Shown: positions 5,833 through 13,991, counted from the first letter of the stretch. The stretch: 33,409 bases of DNA from Desulfovirgula sp. (GCA_020725625.1 DYET01000028.1:1-33409), one strand, 5' to 3'. Notes: generated from the sequence alone by a model not told the origin. Numbers and translations: made by a program.

Positions 5833-7257
5833 TTAGTTCCCAATGGGCGATTTGACCGAGGTATACCTGCGGTCGAAAACAACCAGGTCAAGGCTTTTGC
5901 ATATGGAACGGTATTTTTCCGAGAGACTGGAGGGGCTCACCCCGTATTCGTCGGCCACCTTATGCTGCGGGACGTTTCCGTTGAACTCCAGCCGGGCGAG
6001 GGTGTACACTACTGCGGCCAGCCACAGTTTTTCCTTCCGGACGCCGGGATTCTCCCTGTCGCAGTAATCCGACCAGAGCTTCAGGGCACCCTCTATTTGA
6101 ATCGGTGAGTAGTTTTTTGCCTTCAGGTCTTTTTTAATCATCAGGGCAACTTCCGCCTGGGCACGGGTGGCCCACTTATAGCCCGGCCTTGCCGGGGCCG
6201 CCGGCGGAGACTGAATTTCACCGGGGACGGCGTGGTCCCGGTTCCCGGGGATAAGGCCAAGCCTTGTACGGACCTTGTTGATGTCGTAGTAGGGCTCCCC
6301 CTTTTTAATCCTGATCATTTCAACTATTTCCAACTCTTTTAAAAGGTCCTCGACTTTCGCCCGGCCTTCAACGGTTTTGCACGACTCCCGGGGTGTTTTG
6401 CCGTCGAGGGCCTGAACCGGCCGGTTAATCCATTTTTCATAGTAGTCGTCGAGAAACAGGTCGGTAATCCGCTGGGCGATCAGGGAAGACATGGAATGAG
6501 CCGGCCGGCACTGGCTTTGTCCGGCGGGGTCCGGCGGGTTGAGGGCAAAATCCAGCATCCAGGCGTTGATTTTATGGGCCCGGTCTCTTAAATATCTGTC
6601 CAGGGAAAATGATTTCCGCCGGCTCCGGGCGGCATACCTGTCCAGGTCGGCCTTTATTTTCATGATCAGCGGCTTTCCGCAGTCCGGCGGCAGGGCCAGG
6701 CCCCCCGTGGAGAATTCGTGTTCGTTTCCCACCCGGAGAACCCTCATGAAAATCACCGAACCCTTTTCCAGTTTTCCGCTCACGGCGTAGTTGTTCACGG
6801 TAAACTTGCGGCTTAAGATCAGGTCCCGGATCCTGAGGCCCTTCTGGCCGGAAATAGCGCAAACTTCGAATACCGACATCCTTGAGCCCGACCAGTCCCC
6901 GATCAGTTTTTTCTCCATGGCCGAGATGTTCGATACAGACGAATAGATATCAATCAGCGTTTCCCCGTCTTCCATGACATAATCAAAAATGAACCACTCA
7001 AAACACCGTTCCATAAGTATTTCGTCATTTTCATCCACCAGGTGGGGGTTGATGTCGGCAAGGTACAATTGCCGGGCCCTGGCCATCTCGTCCGAGAAAA
7101 CCGGGTCGGCCGCGAATTCGCCCAGCTTCTGGCGCAGGATCCGGCCGGCCTTCCTCCACCTGTACTGATCCAGGAAAAGCACCTTGGCGGGCCGGTTGCA
7201 CTTTTTCCTGCCTCCGCCCCGGCAGCCGCCGGCCTCATTGCCGTTCCCGTGCCCCAT
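5833..7257 (-). CDS. Multidomain protein: MbcA/ParS-like segment and TFIIB/cyclin-like C-terminus
   Basis: This is a 474-residue protein with ATG preceded by GGGAGGTGG. The Gly-rich N-terminus with C12 and C20 may be a degenerate SEC-C-type metal motif. Residues 84-190 hold a region met in SEC-C proteins: FEWFIFDY, a GETLIDIY strand, then SVFEV and a GSVIFMRVLRVG beta segment. Residues 272-310 look like the toxin-binding MbcA/ParS/Xre antitoxin domain (WINRPVQALDGKTPRESCKT, then EGR and an LLKELE helix). Residues 365-455 are helical and end in a cyclin-fold/TFIIB-like helix-turn-helix (WLAAVVYTLARLEF, VPQHKVADEYGVSPSSLSEKYR). There is no signal peptide or TM. A cytosolic nucleic-acid-binding or regulatory role is inferred. 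It lies 66 bp downstream of the S41 peptidase gene on the same strand. The extreme C-terminus may be frameshifted. Confidence 0.7.
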   Translation of the reverse strand: MGHGNGNEAGGCRGGGRKKCNRPAKVLFLDQYRWRKAGRILRQKLGEFAADPVFSDEMARARQLYLADINPHLVDENDEILMERCFEWFIFDYVMEDGETLIDIYSSVSNISAMEKKLIGDWSGSRMSVFEVCAISGQKGLRIRDLILSRKFTVNNYAVSGKLEKGSVIFMRVLRVGNEHEFSTGGLALPPDCGKPLIMKIKADLDRYAARSRRKSFSLDRYLRDRAHKINAWMLDFALNPPDPAGQSQCRPAHSMSSLIAQRITDLFLDDYYEKWINRPVQALDGKTPRESCKTVEGRAKVEDLLKELEIVEMIRIKKGEPYYDINKVRTRLGLIPGNRDHAVPGEIQSPPAAPARPGYKWATRAQAEVALMIKKDLKAKNYSPIQIEGALKLWSDYCDRENPGVRKEKLWLAAVVYTLARLEFNGNVPQHKVADEYGVSPSSLSEKYRSICKSLDLVVFDRRYTSVKSPIGN

Positions 7258-7323
7258 GTTCTGCCACCTCCCTTGCTGTCCGGTTAATTACCGCGCTTTT
7301 CAGCCTTGTTTGTTAAAGGCCGG

Positions 7324-8808
7324 TCAGCCCTTGATCACGATCCGGTCATCGTGCTGTTTGACGGCGTGGCCCAGCTGTTCGATCAATTCCAGTGAAATAT
7401 ATGAAATGCCGTCCTCTATGATTACACTGCCCCCGGCTTTTATTTCCCTGCCGTTGAGAAACGGGTATCCTTCCACCGGCATAAAAATCTTTACATCCCG
7501 CTTCCGGGCCGAAATGCCGGCGGAGTCCTGTTCCCAGGCAACCACGTAGCCCAGGGCTTCCAGGGTGAAACGCAGGGGCAGGTACACGCCCCTTTCATTG
7601 ATCAGGGGTGCGCTCGTGGCGGTTATTCTGTTTCCGTCAACGGCAACCTCTTTTTTGCCGGAGGTGAACACTATCTCCTTCGGCCCGGACTCAAGTATTC
7701 CCAGGGCGAAGGGAAGCTGCAGGCTCCTGATGTGCACCTCGTAGTCCGGCTTCAATCCCTGGTTGTGAACCTTTGTTCCTTTCGGCGTGGTGTATTCGGC
7801 GGTGGTTAGTTTCAAGGCGCCCCCCGTGTCAAGGCGGATCAGGCTTTGGGCGGTTCCCTTGCCGAAACTCCTTTCACCCACCAGGGTGGCGATTCCATTG
7901 TCCCTAAGGGCCCCCACCATTATCTCGGACGAACTGGCGCTCTGGGAGTTAATCAGCGCCACCACCGGGACCTTGACCCTTTTTACTTCCTTGCCGGCCA
8001 GGTGGGTGTTCACCGAACCGTCGTAATACCTGGTGATTACTATCGGTGCTTCCGGGTCGAGGAATATTTCGACCATTTCCAGGGCAGCATCCATGTACCC
8101 CCCGGGATTGTCCCTGAGGTCGATAACCAATCCGCCTATATGCTGTGACATCAGTGTGTCCAGGTGCTCCCTGAACAGTCCGGGGGTATTTACCCCGAAT
8201 GTTTTGACGGCTATGTAACCGGTGTTTTTGCCGACAACCTTTGACTCGATGGTGGGAATATCGAGGTGGGCCCGTTTCAGCTTGATGCTGATCTCCTTTC
8301 CTCCCCGGTCGATGACCAGGACCACCTCGGTCCCTGCCGGTCCTTTGATTTTTTCCACTGCCGCGGGGAGGGACCACCCTTTGATGTCGGTCCCGTCCAC
8401 CTTTATTATCTTGTCGCCGACCTGTAAACCCGCTTTCATGGCCGGGGATCCGGAAAAGACTTCCTGCACCCTCGGGTAGTCCGGCCGGGCCTCAAGGTAT
8501 ACCCCGATGCCTCCGTAAACCCCGCCCAGGTTCTCGGCCAACTTCTCCAGTTCGTCCTCGCTGAGGTACTCTGTGTAAGGGTCGTTTAAGGTGTCGATCA
8601 TGCCCCGGACGGCGCCCTTCAGCAACTGGTCCGCCTTCGGCTGGCTGATGTGGGCCCGGTGCAGGTACTCGAATACCTCTAGAATGGCCTTCTTGGCGTT
8701 GGCGGCATTTCCGGAGGCATACACCGGGCTGGGGCCGGCTAAGAAAAACAGGCAAAAATAAAAAAGAAAGATACACCCGAGGACTGCCGGTAACACTTTC
8801 CTGGCCAT
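7324..8808 (-). CDS. S41 carboxy-terminal processing peptidase with PDZ and stalk domain
   Basis: This is a 494-residue exported serine peptidase. The signal peptide or anchor spans about 5-31 (cleavage-like VYASG). The PDZ domain is at about 95-180 (GGIGVYLE; GLQVGDKIIKVDGTDI). The S41 catalytic core is at about 190-360, with the GYIAVKTF strand and the DLRDNPGG turn at 230-237. The nucleophile is expected at S292 in NSQSASSSE, with general-base K317 in SFGKGTAQ. The 25-residue spacing matches CtpA/Tsp. Residues about 385-494 match the copper-amine-oxidase N-terminal-like stalk module (PLINERGVYLPLRFTLEALGY), common in clostridial exported proteins. The role is cleavage of C-termini of envelope or sporulation proteins outside the membrane. 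The ribosome binding site is mediocre (AGGGGG). It is transcribed divergently from polA. Confidence 0.92.
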   Translation of the reverse strand: MARKVLPAVLGCIFLFYFCLFFLAGPSPVYASGNAANAKKAILEVFEYLHRAHISQPKADQLLKGAVRGMIDTLNDPYTEYLSEDELEKLAENLGGVYGGIGVYLEARPDYPRVQEVFSGSPAMKAGLQVGDKIIKVDGTDIKGWSLPAAVEKIKGPAGTEVVLVIDRGGKEISIKLKRAHLDIPTIESKVVGKNTGYIAVKTFGVNTPGLFREHLDTLMSQHIGGLVIDLRDNPGGYMDAALEMVEIFLDPEAPIVITRYYDGSVNTHLAGKEVKRVKVPVVALINSQSASSSEIMVGALRDNGIATLVGERSFGKGTAQSLIRLDTGGALKLTTAEYTTPKGTKVHNQGLKPDYEVHIRSLQLPFALGILESGPKEIVFTSGKKEVAVDGNRITATSAPLINERGVYLPLRFTLEALGYVVAWEQDSAGISARKRDVKIFMPVEGYPFLNGREIKAGGSVIIEDGISYISLELIEQLGHAVKQHDDRIVIKG

Positions 8809-8940
8809 TTTCCCATTCCCCCTGGTTTATGATTCGGCCCCGGCGCCTTTTTTCCTGCCGCGAAAAATGGGGGCCGGAAACATCTCTTTGGAAGGCGGCA
8901 GGTATTTTCAACACTTCCGGTGAAAAATAATTTCATAAAA

Positions 8941-9016
8941 GAATACAGGAGACAGAATTCAGGAGTCAGAATTCTGAGTTCTGAGTTCTGAGTTCTGAGT
9001 TCTGAATTCTGAATTC
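8941..9016. repeat. 7-bp tandem repeat array upstream of polA
   Basis: Six perfect 7-bp units lie end to end from 8975 to 9016: four TGAGTTC and two TGAATTC. They are preceded at 8941-8974 by related degenerate units (CAGGAGACAGAATTCAGGAGTCAGAATTC-like). The array ends 26 bp before the polA start codon. The piece 8941-8955 recurs in inverted orientation at 5089-5103. Confidence 0.85.
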
Positions 9017-9042
9017 CGGCTTCTTAAGGCAGGTGTTTGTAA

Positions 9043-11697
9043 TTGGACTCCCGGTCCTTTCTGATTATAGACGGTAACAGCCTGGTCCACCGGGCTTTTC
9101 ACGCCATCCCCCTCCTCTCCACCAGCCAGGGGGTAATCACCAACGCCGTTTACGGCTTCGCCGCAATGCTTCTGAAAATCCTTGAGGAGAAAAAGCCCGA
9201 AATGGTGGCTGTTTGCTTTGACAAGGGGAAAATAACCTTCCGCCATGACGAACTGGAGACCTATAAGGGGACCCGCAAGGCCACCCCCGACGAATTGCGG
9301 CCCCAGTTTCCCCTGGTCAAGGAAATGCTTTCGGCCATGGGCATACCGGTGCTGGAAATGGAGGGTTACGAGGCCGACGACTTGATCGGAACCATGATTA
9401 CCATGGCCGAAAAGGAAAAAATTAACAGTTTAATTGTCACCGGGGACAGGGACGCCCTTCAGCTGGTTTCCCCTTTGACCACCGTATTGCTGACCAAGAA
9501 AGGTATTACCGAGCTTGAGGAATACGACGAGGGAAAGGTCTGGGAAAGGTACGGCCTGACGCCGGATCAGCTGGTCGACTTGAAGGGACTGACCGGGGAC
9601 GTCTCGGACAACATCCCGGGGGTTCCAGGGATCGGCGAGAAAACGGGAGTCAAGCTGATCGCAGAATTCGGCAGCCTTGAAAACCTTATGAACAACCTGG
9701 ACCGGGTCAGCCCCAGGCTGGCCGGCAAGATAAGGGAGTTTGCCGACCAGGCCAGGCTCTCCCGGAAGCTTGCCGCCATCGAGAGGAACGTTCCCCTTGA
9801 TTTTAACCCTGAACGGTGCCGGTGGGAGGGGCCGGATTATAATCTCCTCCTGCCGCTCTTCGGCAGGCTGGAATTCAGGAGCCTGATCAAGGCCATTACC
9901 CGGATGGCCGGGGACAATTCCGGAAAGGGCGGACAGGACCGGAAGGGGGGAGAGAAGGTCCGAGCCGGCCGAGAACCCTCCCTGAAAACCTACCGGGTGG
10001 GTTATGTAATATTAGAAGGGAAAGAGGAATTCGAGGCCCTGCAGAAAAAAGTGGCAGGCGCCCGGATCGGCCTGGCCCTGGAGGGAAACCGCAGGGAGGG
10101 GCTGGTTGCCGCGGCCGTAAGTCTTGCCGACGGGGACAACTTTTATTTCCCGGTCACATCCGCCGCTGCCCAGAAGTTTATAGCAGCCGCCGCGGGCGAC
10201 CCCCGCCTGGAAAAGGTATGCCACGACGCAAAATCGGACATGTGGGTTCTGGCCGGAAACGGGATCAGGATGGAAGGGCTGGCCTTCGACGTGATGATTG
10301 CCGCCTACCTGTTGAACCCCGGCGCCCAGAACCGCAACCTGGATGACCTGGCCCTGGAGCACCTGGGCGTGGTGCTTCCGGCCGGCGGGCCGCAGGGCCT
10401 GTGCGCCCGGGCCGACGCCGCCAGGAGGCTGGCCCCGGTGATGGGGGATAAGCTAAGGCTGGCCGGGATGGAAAGGCTCTATTACGAGGTGGAAAACCCG
10501 CTGGTGGAAATACTGGCCGAGATGGAGATGGCCGGGGTGAAGGTGGACGCCGGGATCCTGTCGGAAATGTCGGCCGAACTGGGCGGGAGGATAGAAGAAC
10601 TGGCCGAAATCATTTACCGGCTGGCCGGGGAAAAATTCAACATCAATTCCACCCGCCAGCTTGGGCGTATTCTTTTTGAAAGGCTGCAGCTCCCGGTGAT
10701 AAAGAAAACCAAAACGGGATATTCTACTGACGCGGAAGTGCTGGAGGAACTGGCCGACACCCACGAAATCATAAACCACGTCATTCTCCACCGCCAGCTG
10801 ATGAAACTCAAGACCACGTACGTCGACGGGCTTTCGTCCCTGATCGACCCGTCCACGGGACTGGTGCACACCACCTTCCACCAGAACATAACAGCCACCG
10901 GGAGGCTTTCCAGCGCCGAGCCGAACCTGCAGAACATACCCATCAGGCTGGAGGAGGGAAGAAGAATAAGGAAGGTCTTCACGCCGCGCCGGGACGGCAA
11001 TGTCATCCTAACAGCCGACTATTCCCAGATCGAGCTGAGGGTGCTGGCCCACCTGGCCGGGGATCCGGTGCTGCTGGAGGCATTCAGGGAAAATCAGGAC
11101 ATCCACACCAGGACGGCTTCGGAGGTATTCGGGGTGGCCGTCAGCGAGGTCACCGCCGACCTGCGGGGCAGGGCGAAGGCGGTTAATTTCGGAATTATAT
11201 ACGGTATCAGCGAATTCGGGCTGGCCAGGGATATAAAGGTGACGCGCCATGAAGCCGGGCGCTACATTAAAAACTACTTTGAAAGGTACAGGGGCGCCAA
11301 GGCCTTTATCGACAGAACCATTTCCGAGGCCAAGGAGAAGGGTTACGTAACCACCATCCTGAACCGCCGCCGCTACCTGCCCGACCTTTTCAGCCCGAAC
11401 AAGGTGATTAGAAATTTCGGCGAGCGGGCTGCCATAAACACGCCCATCCAGGGGAGCGCCGCGGACATAATTAAGCTGGCCATGGTTAAAATATGGAAAG
11501 AGCTAAAGAAGCGCAGGCTGGAGACCAAAATGGTTCTCCAGGTTCACGACGAGCTTATATTCGACGTGCCGGGGCGGGAGCTTGAGGAAGTGAGGGAACT
11601 TGTCAGGGACTGCATGGAAAATGCCGTCCGGCTGGACGTACCCCTGGTGGTGGAGATGAAGGCGGGACCGAACTGGTATGATGTGAACAAGATATGA
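9043..11697 (+). CDS. polA: DNA polymerase I
   Basis: This is an 884-residue protein starting at TTG 9043 after AAGGCAGGTG. The N-terminal 5'-nuclease domain spans about 1-290 (LIIDGNSLVHRAF, YEADDLIGT, TGDRDALQL, a GDVSDNIPGVPGIGEKTG helix-hairpin-helix). The 3'-5' exonuclease-like domain spans about 315-480. It is degenerate: the first Asp of motif I is missing (GLALEGN instead of a DTE-type site), although HDAKSD remains. Proofreading is therefore probably lost, as in many Firmicutes. The polymerase domain spans about 490-884: motif A with D659 (ADYSQIELR), motif B R710-Y720 (RAKAVNFGIIYG), motif C H835-D836-E837. It acts in Okazaki-fragment maturation and excision repair. mutM follows after 52 bp, so they are probably co-transcribed. 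Confidence 0.97.
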   Translation: MDSRSFLIIDGNSLVHRAFHAIPLLSTSQGVITNAVYGFAAMLLKILEEKKPEMVAVCFDKGKITFRHDELETYKGTRKATPDELRPQFPLVKEMLSAMGIPVLEMEGYEADDLIGTMITMAEKEKINSLIVTGDRDALQLVSPLTTVLLTKKGITELEEYDEGKVWERYGLTPDQLVDLKGLTGDVSDNIPGVPGIGEKTGVKLIAEFGSLENLMNNLDRVSPRLAGKIREFADQARLSRKLAAIERNVPLDFNPERCRWEGPDYNLLLPLFGRLEFRSLIKAITRMAGDNSGKGGQDRKGGEKVRAGREPSLKTYRVGYVILEGKEEFEALQKKVAGARIGLALEGNRREGLVAAAVSLADGDNFYFPVTSAAAQKFIAAAAGDPRLEKVCHDAKSDMWVLAGNGIRMEGLAFDVMIAAYLLNPGAQNRNLDDLALEHLGVVLPAGGPQGLCARADAARRLAPVMGDKLRLAGMERLYYEVENPLVEILAEMEMAGVKVDAGILSEMSAELGGRIEELAEIIYRLAGEKFNINSTRQLGRILFERLQLPVIKKTKTGYSTDAEVLEELADTHEIINHVILHRQLMKLKTTYVDGLSSLIDPSTGLVHTTFHQNITATGRLSSAEPNLQNIPIRLEEGRRIRKVFTPRRDGNVILTADYSQIELRVLAHLAGDPVLLEAFRENQDIHTRTASEVFGVAVSEVTADLRGRAKAVNFGIIYGISEFGLARDIKVTRHEAGRYIKNYFERYRGAKAFIDRTISEAKEKGYVTTILNRRRYLPDLFSPNKVIRNFGERAAINTPIQGSAADIIKLAMVKIWKELKKRRLETKMVLQVHDELIFDVPGRELEEVRELVRDCMENAVRLDVPLVVEMKAGPNWYDVNKI

Positions 11698-11749
11698 TTG
11701 AACACCCTATGCTTTGTTTGAGTTGATGCGATATCGGGGGTTATAGCCG

Positions 11750-12589
11750 ATGCCGGAACTGCCGGAAGTGGAAACCATCAAAAGAAGCCTGGAAAGCCGG
11801 ATAACCGGCTTGACTTTTTCAGGCGTTGACCTGTTCACGCCCAAGGTGGTGCGATTTCCAGAACCCCGGGATTTCATAGGCAGCCTGACCGGAAAAAAGG
11901 TGAAGAGGGTCGGCCGCAGGGGAAAATACCTCCTGATCCACCTGGCCGGCAACCTCATCCTGGCCGTTCACCTGCGCATGACCGGAAAACTGGTCTGCCT
12001 GCCCTCAGGAACTCCACCGTCCAAGCACACCCACGCCGTCTTCAAGCTCAGTAACGGCTTTGAGCTGCACTTTTCCGACGTTCGCAGGTTCGGCCGTCTG
12101 GCCCTGCTGGAGGCCGGCCGGCTGGAGACCTGGCCGGGGTTGAAGAACCTGGGAGTGGAGCCCCTGAGTGAAGACTTCACCAGGGGCTTCCTGAAAAAAG
12201 AACTGAAGAGAAGACGGACAAAGATAAAGGCGCTGTTGCTGGACCAGACCTTCATTGCCGGAATCGGCAATATTTATGCCGACGAAGCACTGCACAGGGC
12301 CCGGATAAGCCCGGAAAAACCCGCGGCCAGCCTGACTCCAAGGGAAGTGGCCAGGCTCTACCGGGCCGTCAGGGAGGTGCTTGAGGAAGCCATTGCCAAC
12401 CGGGGCACCACTTTCAGGGACTATGTCGACGGAATGGGGGAATCGGGAACCAATCAGGAAAGCCTGAAGGTATACGGCCGGGAGGGAAAGCCGTGCTCCG
12501 GGTGCGGGTATCCGATAAGGCGGGCCAGGCTGGGCGGGCGCAGCACTTATTTCTGCCCCGAATGCCAGAAATCACGGCCCATATTGTAA
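11750..12589 (+). CDS. mutM: Formamidopyrimidine-DNA glycosylase (Fpg)
   Basis: This is a 279-residue bifunctional DNA glycosylase/AP lyase that removes 8-oxoguanine and formamidopyrimidines. The sequence begins MPELPEVET, giving the catalytic P2 (after Met removal) and E3. The DNA-contact Lys is K59 in GRRGKYL. The helix-two-turn-helix has FIAGIGNIYADEAL. The C-terminal zinc finger is complete (CSGCG, about 17 residues, then CPEC), with the binding Arg in LGGRSTYF. The ribosome binding site is weak (CGGGGG). It stands 52 bp after polA in a repair pair common in Firmicutes. A hairpin region and terminator follow. Confidence 0.97.
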   Translation: MPELPEVETIKRSLESRITGLTFSGVDLFTPKVVRFPEPRDFIGSLTGKKVKRVGRRGKYLLIHLAGNLILAVHLRMTGKLVCLPSGTPPSKHTHAVFKLSNGFELHFSDVRRFGRLALLEAGRLETWPGLKNLGVEPLSEDFTRGFLKKELKRRRTKIKALLLDQTFIAGIGNIYADEALHRARISPEKPAASLTPREVARLYRAVREVLEEAIANRGTTFRDYVDGMGESGTNQESLKVYGREGKPCSGCGYPIRRARLGGRSTYFCPECQKSRPIL

Positions 12590-12639
12590 ACAACCGGCCC
12601 CCGGACAGAGAAACCGGAGCCGGGCCGGCGCCGGATGTT

Positions 12640-12668
12640 CAGCCGCGGGCTGTTTTTTTTTATTTTTT
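12640..12668 (+). terminator. Terminator after mutM
   Basis: The stem CAGCC/GGCTG (loop GCG) is followed by TTTTTTTT, A and TTTTTT. A second GC-rich hairpin just upstream (12597-12627, GGCCC/GGGCC ends) may contribute. Confidence 0.65.
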
Positions 12669-12741
12669 GGGGAAATGTATAGAAAAGGCCAGGATTATCC
12701 ATAATATTTGAAAAAACAACTCTTCAAGGAGGTGAGAAGGA

Positions 12742-12957
12742 ATGGTCTGGTTGTACAGGATTGCTCTGGCTCTGGTCATCATAGGAGCTATCAACTGGCT
12801 CCTGGTGGGGTTGTTCCAGTGGGACCTGGTGCAGGTGCTGTCGGGCGCAGACCCGTTCCGACCGTCAACCCTGTTCAGCAGGATTATCTATTCCCTTGTC
12901 GGAATAGGCGGACTTTATCTCATTCCCTTCTTATTTAAAGAAAAAATCAATCTGTAA
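12742..12957 (+). CDS. DUF378 small membrane protein
   Basis: This is a 71-residue protein with an excellent ribosome binding site (CAAGGAGGTGAGAAGGA) and ATG start. It matches the DUF378 (YuzA-type) pattern: one helix containing IIGAINWLLVGLFQWDLV at about 13-30, a short loop with DPFRPSTLFSR, and a second helix (IIYSLVGIGGLYLIPFLF). Both helices should be membrane-embedded. Function is unknown. It is monocistronic, since terminators stand on both sides. Confidence 0.9.
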   Translation: MVWLYRIALALVIIGAINWLLVGLFQWDLVQVLSGADPFRPSTLFSRIIYSLVGIGGLYLIPFLFKEKINL

Positions 12958-12967
12958 GCAGGACAGG

Positions 12968-13005
12968 GGAGGGGCGGCACAAAAAACCGCCCCTCCAACT
13001 TTTTT
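12968..13005 (+). terminator. Strong intrinsic terminator
   Basis: A perfect 10-bp stem (GGAGGGGCGG 12968-12977 / CCGCCCCTCC 12987-12996) with a 9-nt A-rich loop is followed by AACTTTTTT. It ends the DUF378 transcript 11 bp after the stop and sits 18 bp from the convergent MarR gene. Confidence 0.9.
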
Positions 13006-13022
13006 AAAAAACCCTCACGGGC

Positions 13023-13448
13023 TTACTGCAGCGCCATGGAATCGACAACCTGCAGGAGCTTTGTGAGCGCCTGTTTTTGCCGGTCGTCAAAGGCCGAAGC
13101 AAGCTCCTCGTTGAAATCCGAGGCAATTTTAAAGGCCTCCCGGGCCAAGCTTACGCCCTTTGTGGTCAGGAACACCCTCAGGGCCCTCCTGTCCCCGGGG
13201 TCGTTTCTCCTTTCCACCAGGTCCTCTTTTTCCAGCCGGTCCAGCAGCCCGGTAATGGCCGGGCTGTCCAGGGAAAGGCGGCCGGCCAGGTCCTTTACGT
13301 TCTGGCCGTCCTGTTCCAGGAGGGCAAACAGGATAAAAGACTGGGGGACGGTTATTCCGTATGCGGCATACCTGTTGTTGTAGTACCTGTATATCTTCCT
13401 GGCCGCCAGACCCAGCTCAAAACAGAGAAAGCGGGTAAAACTCTCCAT
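13023..13448 (-). CDS. MarR-family transcriptional regulator
   Basis: This is a 141-residue protein starting with ATG after GAGGAGT. It is a typical MarR winged helix at about 35-100: recognition region LAGRLSLDSPAITGLLDRLEKEDLV, and wing RNDPGDRRALRVFLT with the conserved DxRxxxxxLT signature. N- and C-terminal helices form the dimer interface. The ligand and target are unknown. A near-consensus promoter with an overlapping 10-bp palindrome lies just upstream, which suggests autoregulation. The neighbouring genes do not reveal a controlled efflux pump, so targets may be elsewhere. Confidence 0.93.
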   Translation of the reverse strand: MESFTRFLCFELGLAARKIYRYYNNRYAAYGITVPQSFILFALLEQDGQNVKDLAGRLSLDSPAITGLLDRLEKEDLVERRNDPGDRRALRVFLTTKGVSLAREAFKIASDFNEELASAFDDRQKQALTKLLQVVDSMALQ

Positions 13449-13480
13449 AAAAACTCCTCTTTATTGATTATTCAAGCTTT

Positions 13481-13508
13481 ATTATATAATATATTATCTA
13501 TTTGTCAA
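13481..13508 (-). promoter_or_regulatory. Promoter and possible operator of the MarR gene
   Basis: On the minus strand TTGACA (13503-13508), a 16-bp spacer and TATAAT (13481-13486) form a near-perfect sigma-A promoter. The -10 element lies inside the perfect palindrome ATTATATAAT (13481-13490). A dimeric repressor binding there would block transcription. The operator role is inferred. Confidence 0.65.
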
Positions 13509-13592
13509 AAAGGAAATAGATCACCCGCTCATTGCCGCCGGCGCCACTTCCAGGCCGTACGCGCGATGTCCCCCGCAAGGGCGGGGAGGATT

Positions 13593-13853
13593 TTAAGGTA
13601 TAACAAGCTCGTAAACCACATTCCCCTTTTTCATGGAGTAAACCTTGACTTCCGGGTCGCCCGAGGGAATATATCTTCCCCCGCTTGTGTCTTCCAGAAA
13701 TTCAAAGCCGCCTTCGGTGGCGTTACCCGGGTAAAACCTTTGGCGGCCGTACACCCAGTGACTGATAATGAAATTGCCGCTTTTGTCCAGGAGAGGTTTA
13801 TCATAGATATCTTTTGCGATTACCGCCGTGAGATAGAAACGCATTTTATTCAT
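13593..13853 (-). CDS. Small protein of unknown function
   Basis: This is an 86-residue protein starting with ATG after CGAGGTGGGC. The sequence is aromatic- and Gly-rich with alternating strand-like segments (MRFYLTAVIAKDIYD, FIISHWVYGRQRFY, VKVYSMKKGNVVYELVIP), suggesting a small beta-rich cytosolic fold. No signal peptide, TM or known motif was recognised. It stands alone between the MarR gene and the S-layer protein gene, 145 bp upstream of the MarR start on the same strand. The MarR gene has its own promoter. Confidence 0.6.
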   Translation of the reverse strand: MNKMRFYLTAVIAKDIYDKPLLDKSGNFIISHWVYGRQRFYPGNATEGGFEFLEDTSGGRYIPSGDPEVKVYSMKKGNVVYELVIP

Positions 13854-13958
13854 TTCACGCCCACCTCGAGCACTATGTGGTACAATACAATTCTATATAT
13901 ATAATTAATACCCTTGATCCAAAAACAAAGATTTTATTGCAAAATCTGACAGTTGCTC

Positions 13959-13991
13959 GGACAAAAGTCGAATTTAGTTAAAATTTTGTCC
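13959..13991. repeat. Inverted repeat upstream of the S-layer gene
   Basis: GGACAAAA (13959-13966) and TTTTGTCC (13984-13991) form a perfect 8-bp inverted repeat with 17 nt between. AATTT and AAATT inside can extend it. It lies 108 bp before the SLH gene start and could be an operator or an RNA hairpin. No promoter can be fixed around it with confidence. Confidence 0.4.

Noticed and set aside
5876-9042. Toxin-antitoxin module suggested by the MbcA/ParS-like segment
   Set aside because: No RES-domain or other toxin-like gene is adjacent. The neighbours are a DedA protein and an S41 peptidase, and the protein is far longer than antitoxins.
9043-9060. ATG-only gene start for polA
   Set aside because: No ATG exists at the conserved N-terminus. 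TTG 9043 with AAGGCAGGTG upstream fits the family start (FLIIDGNSLVHRAF) exactly.
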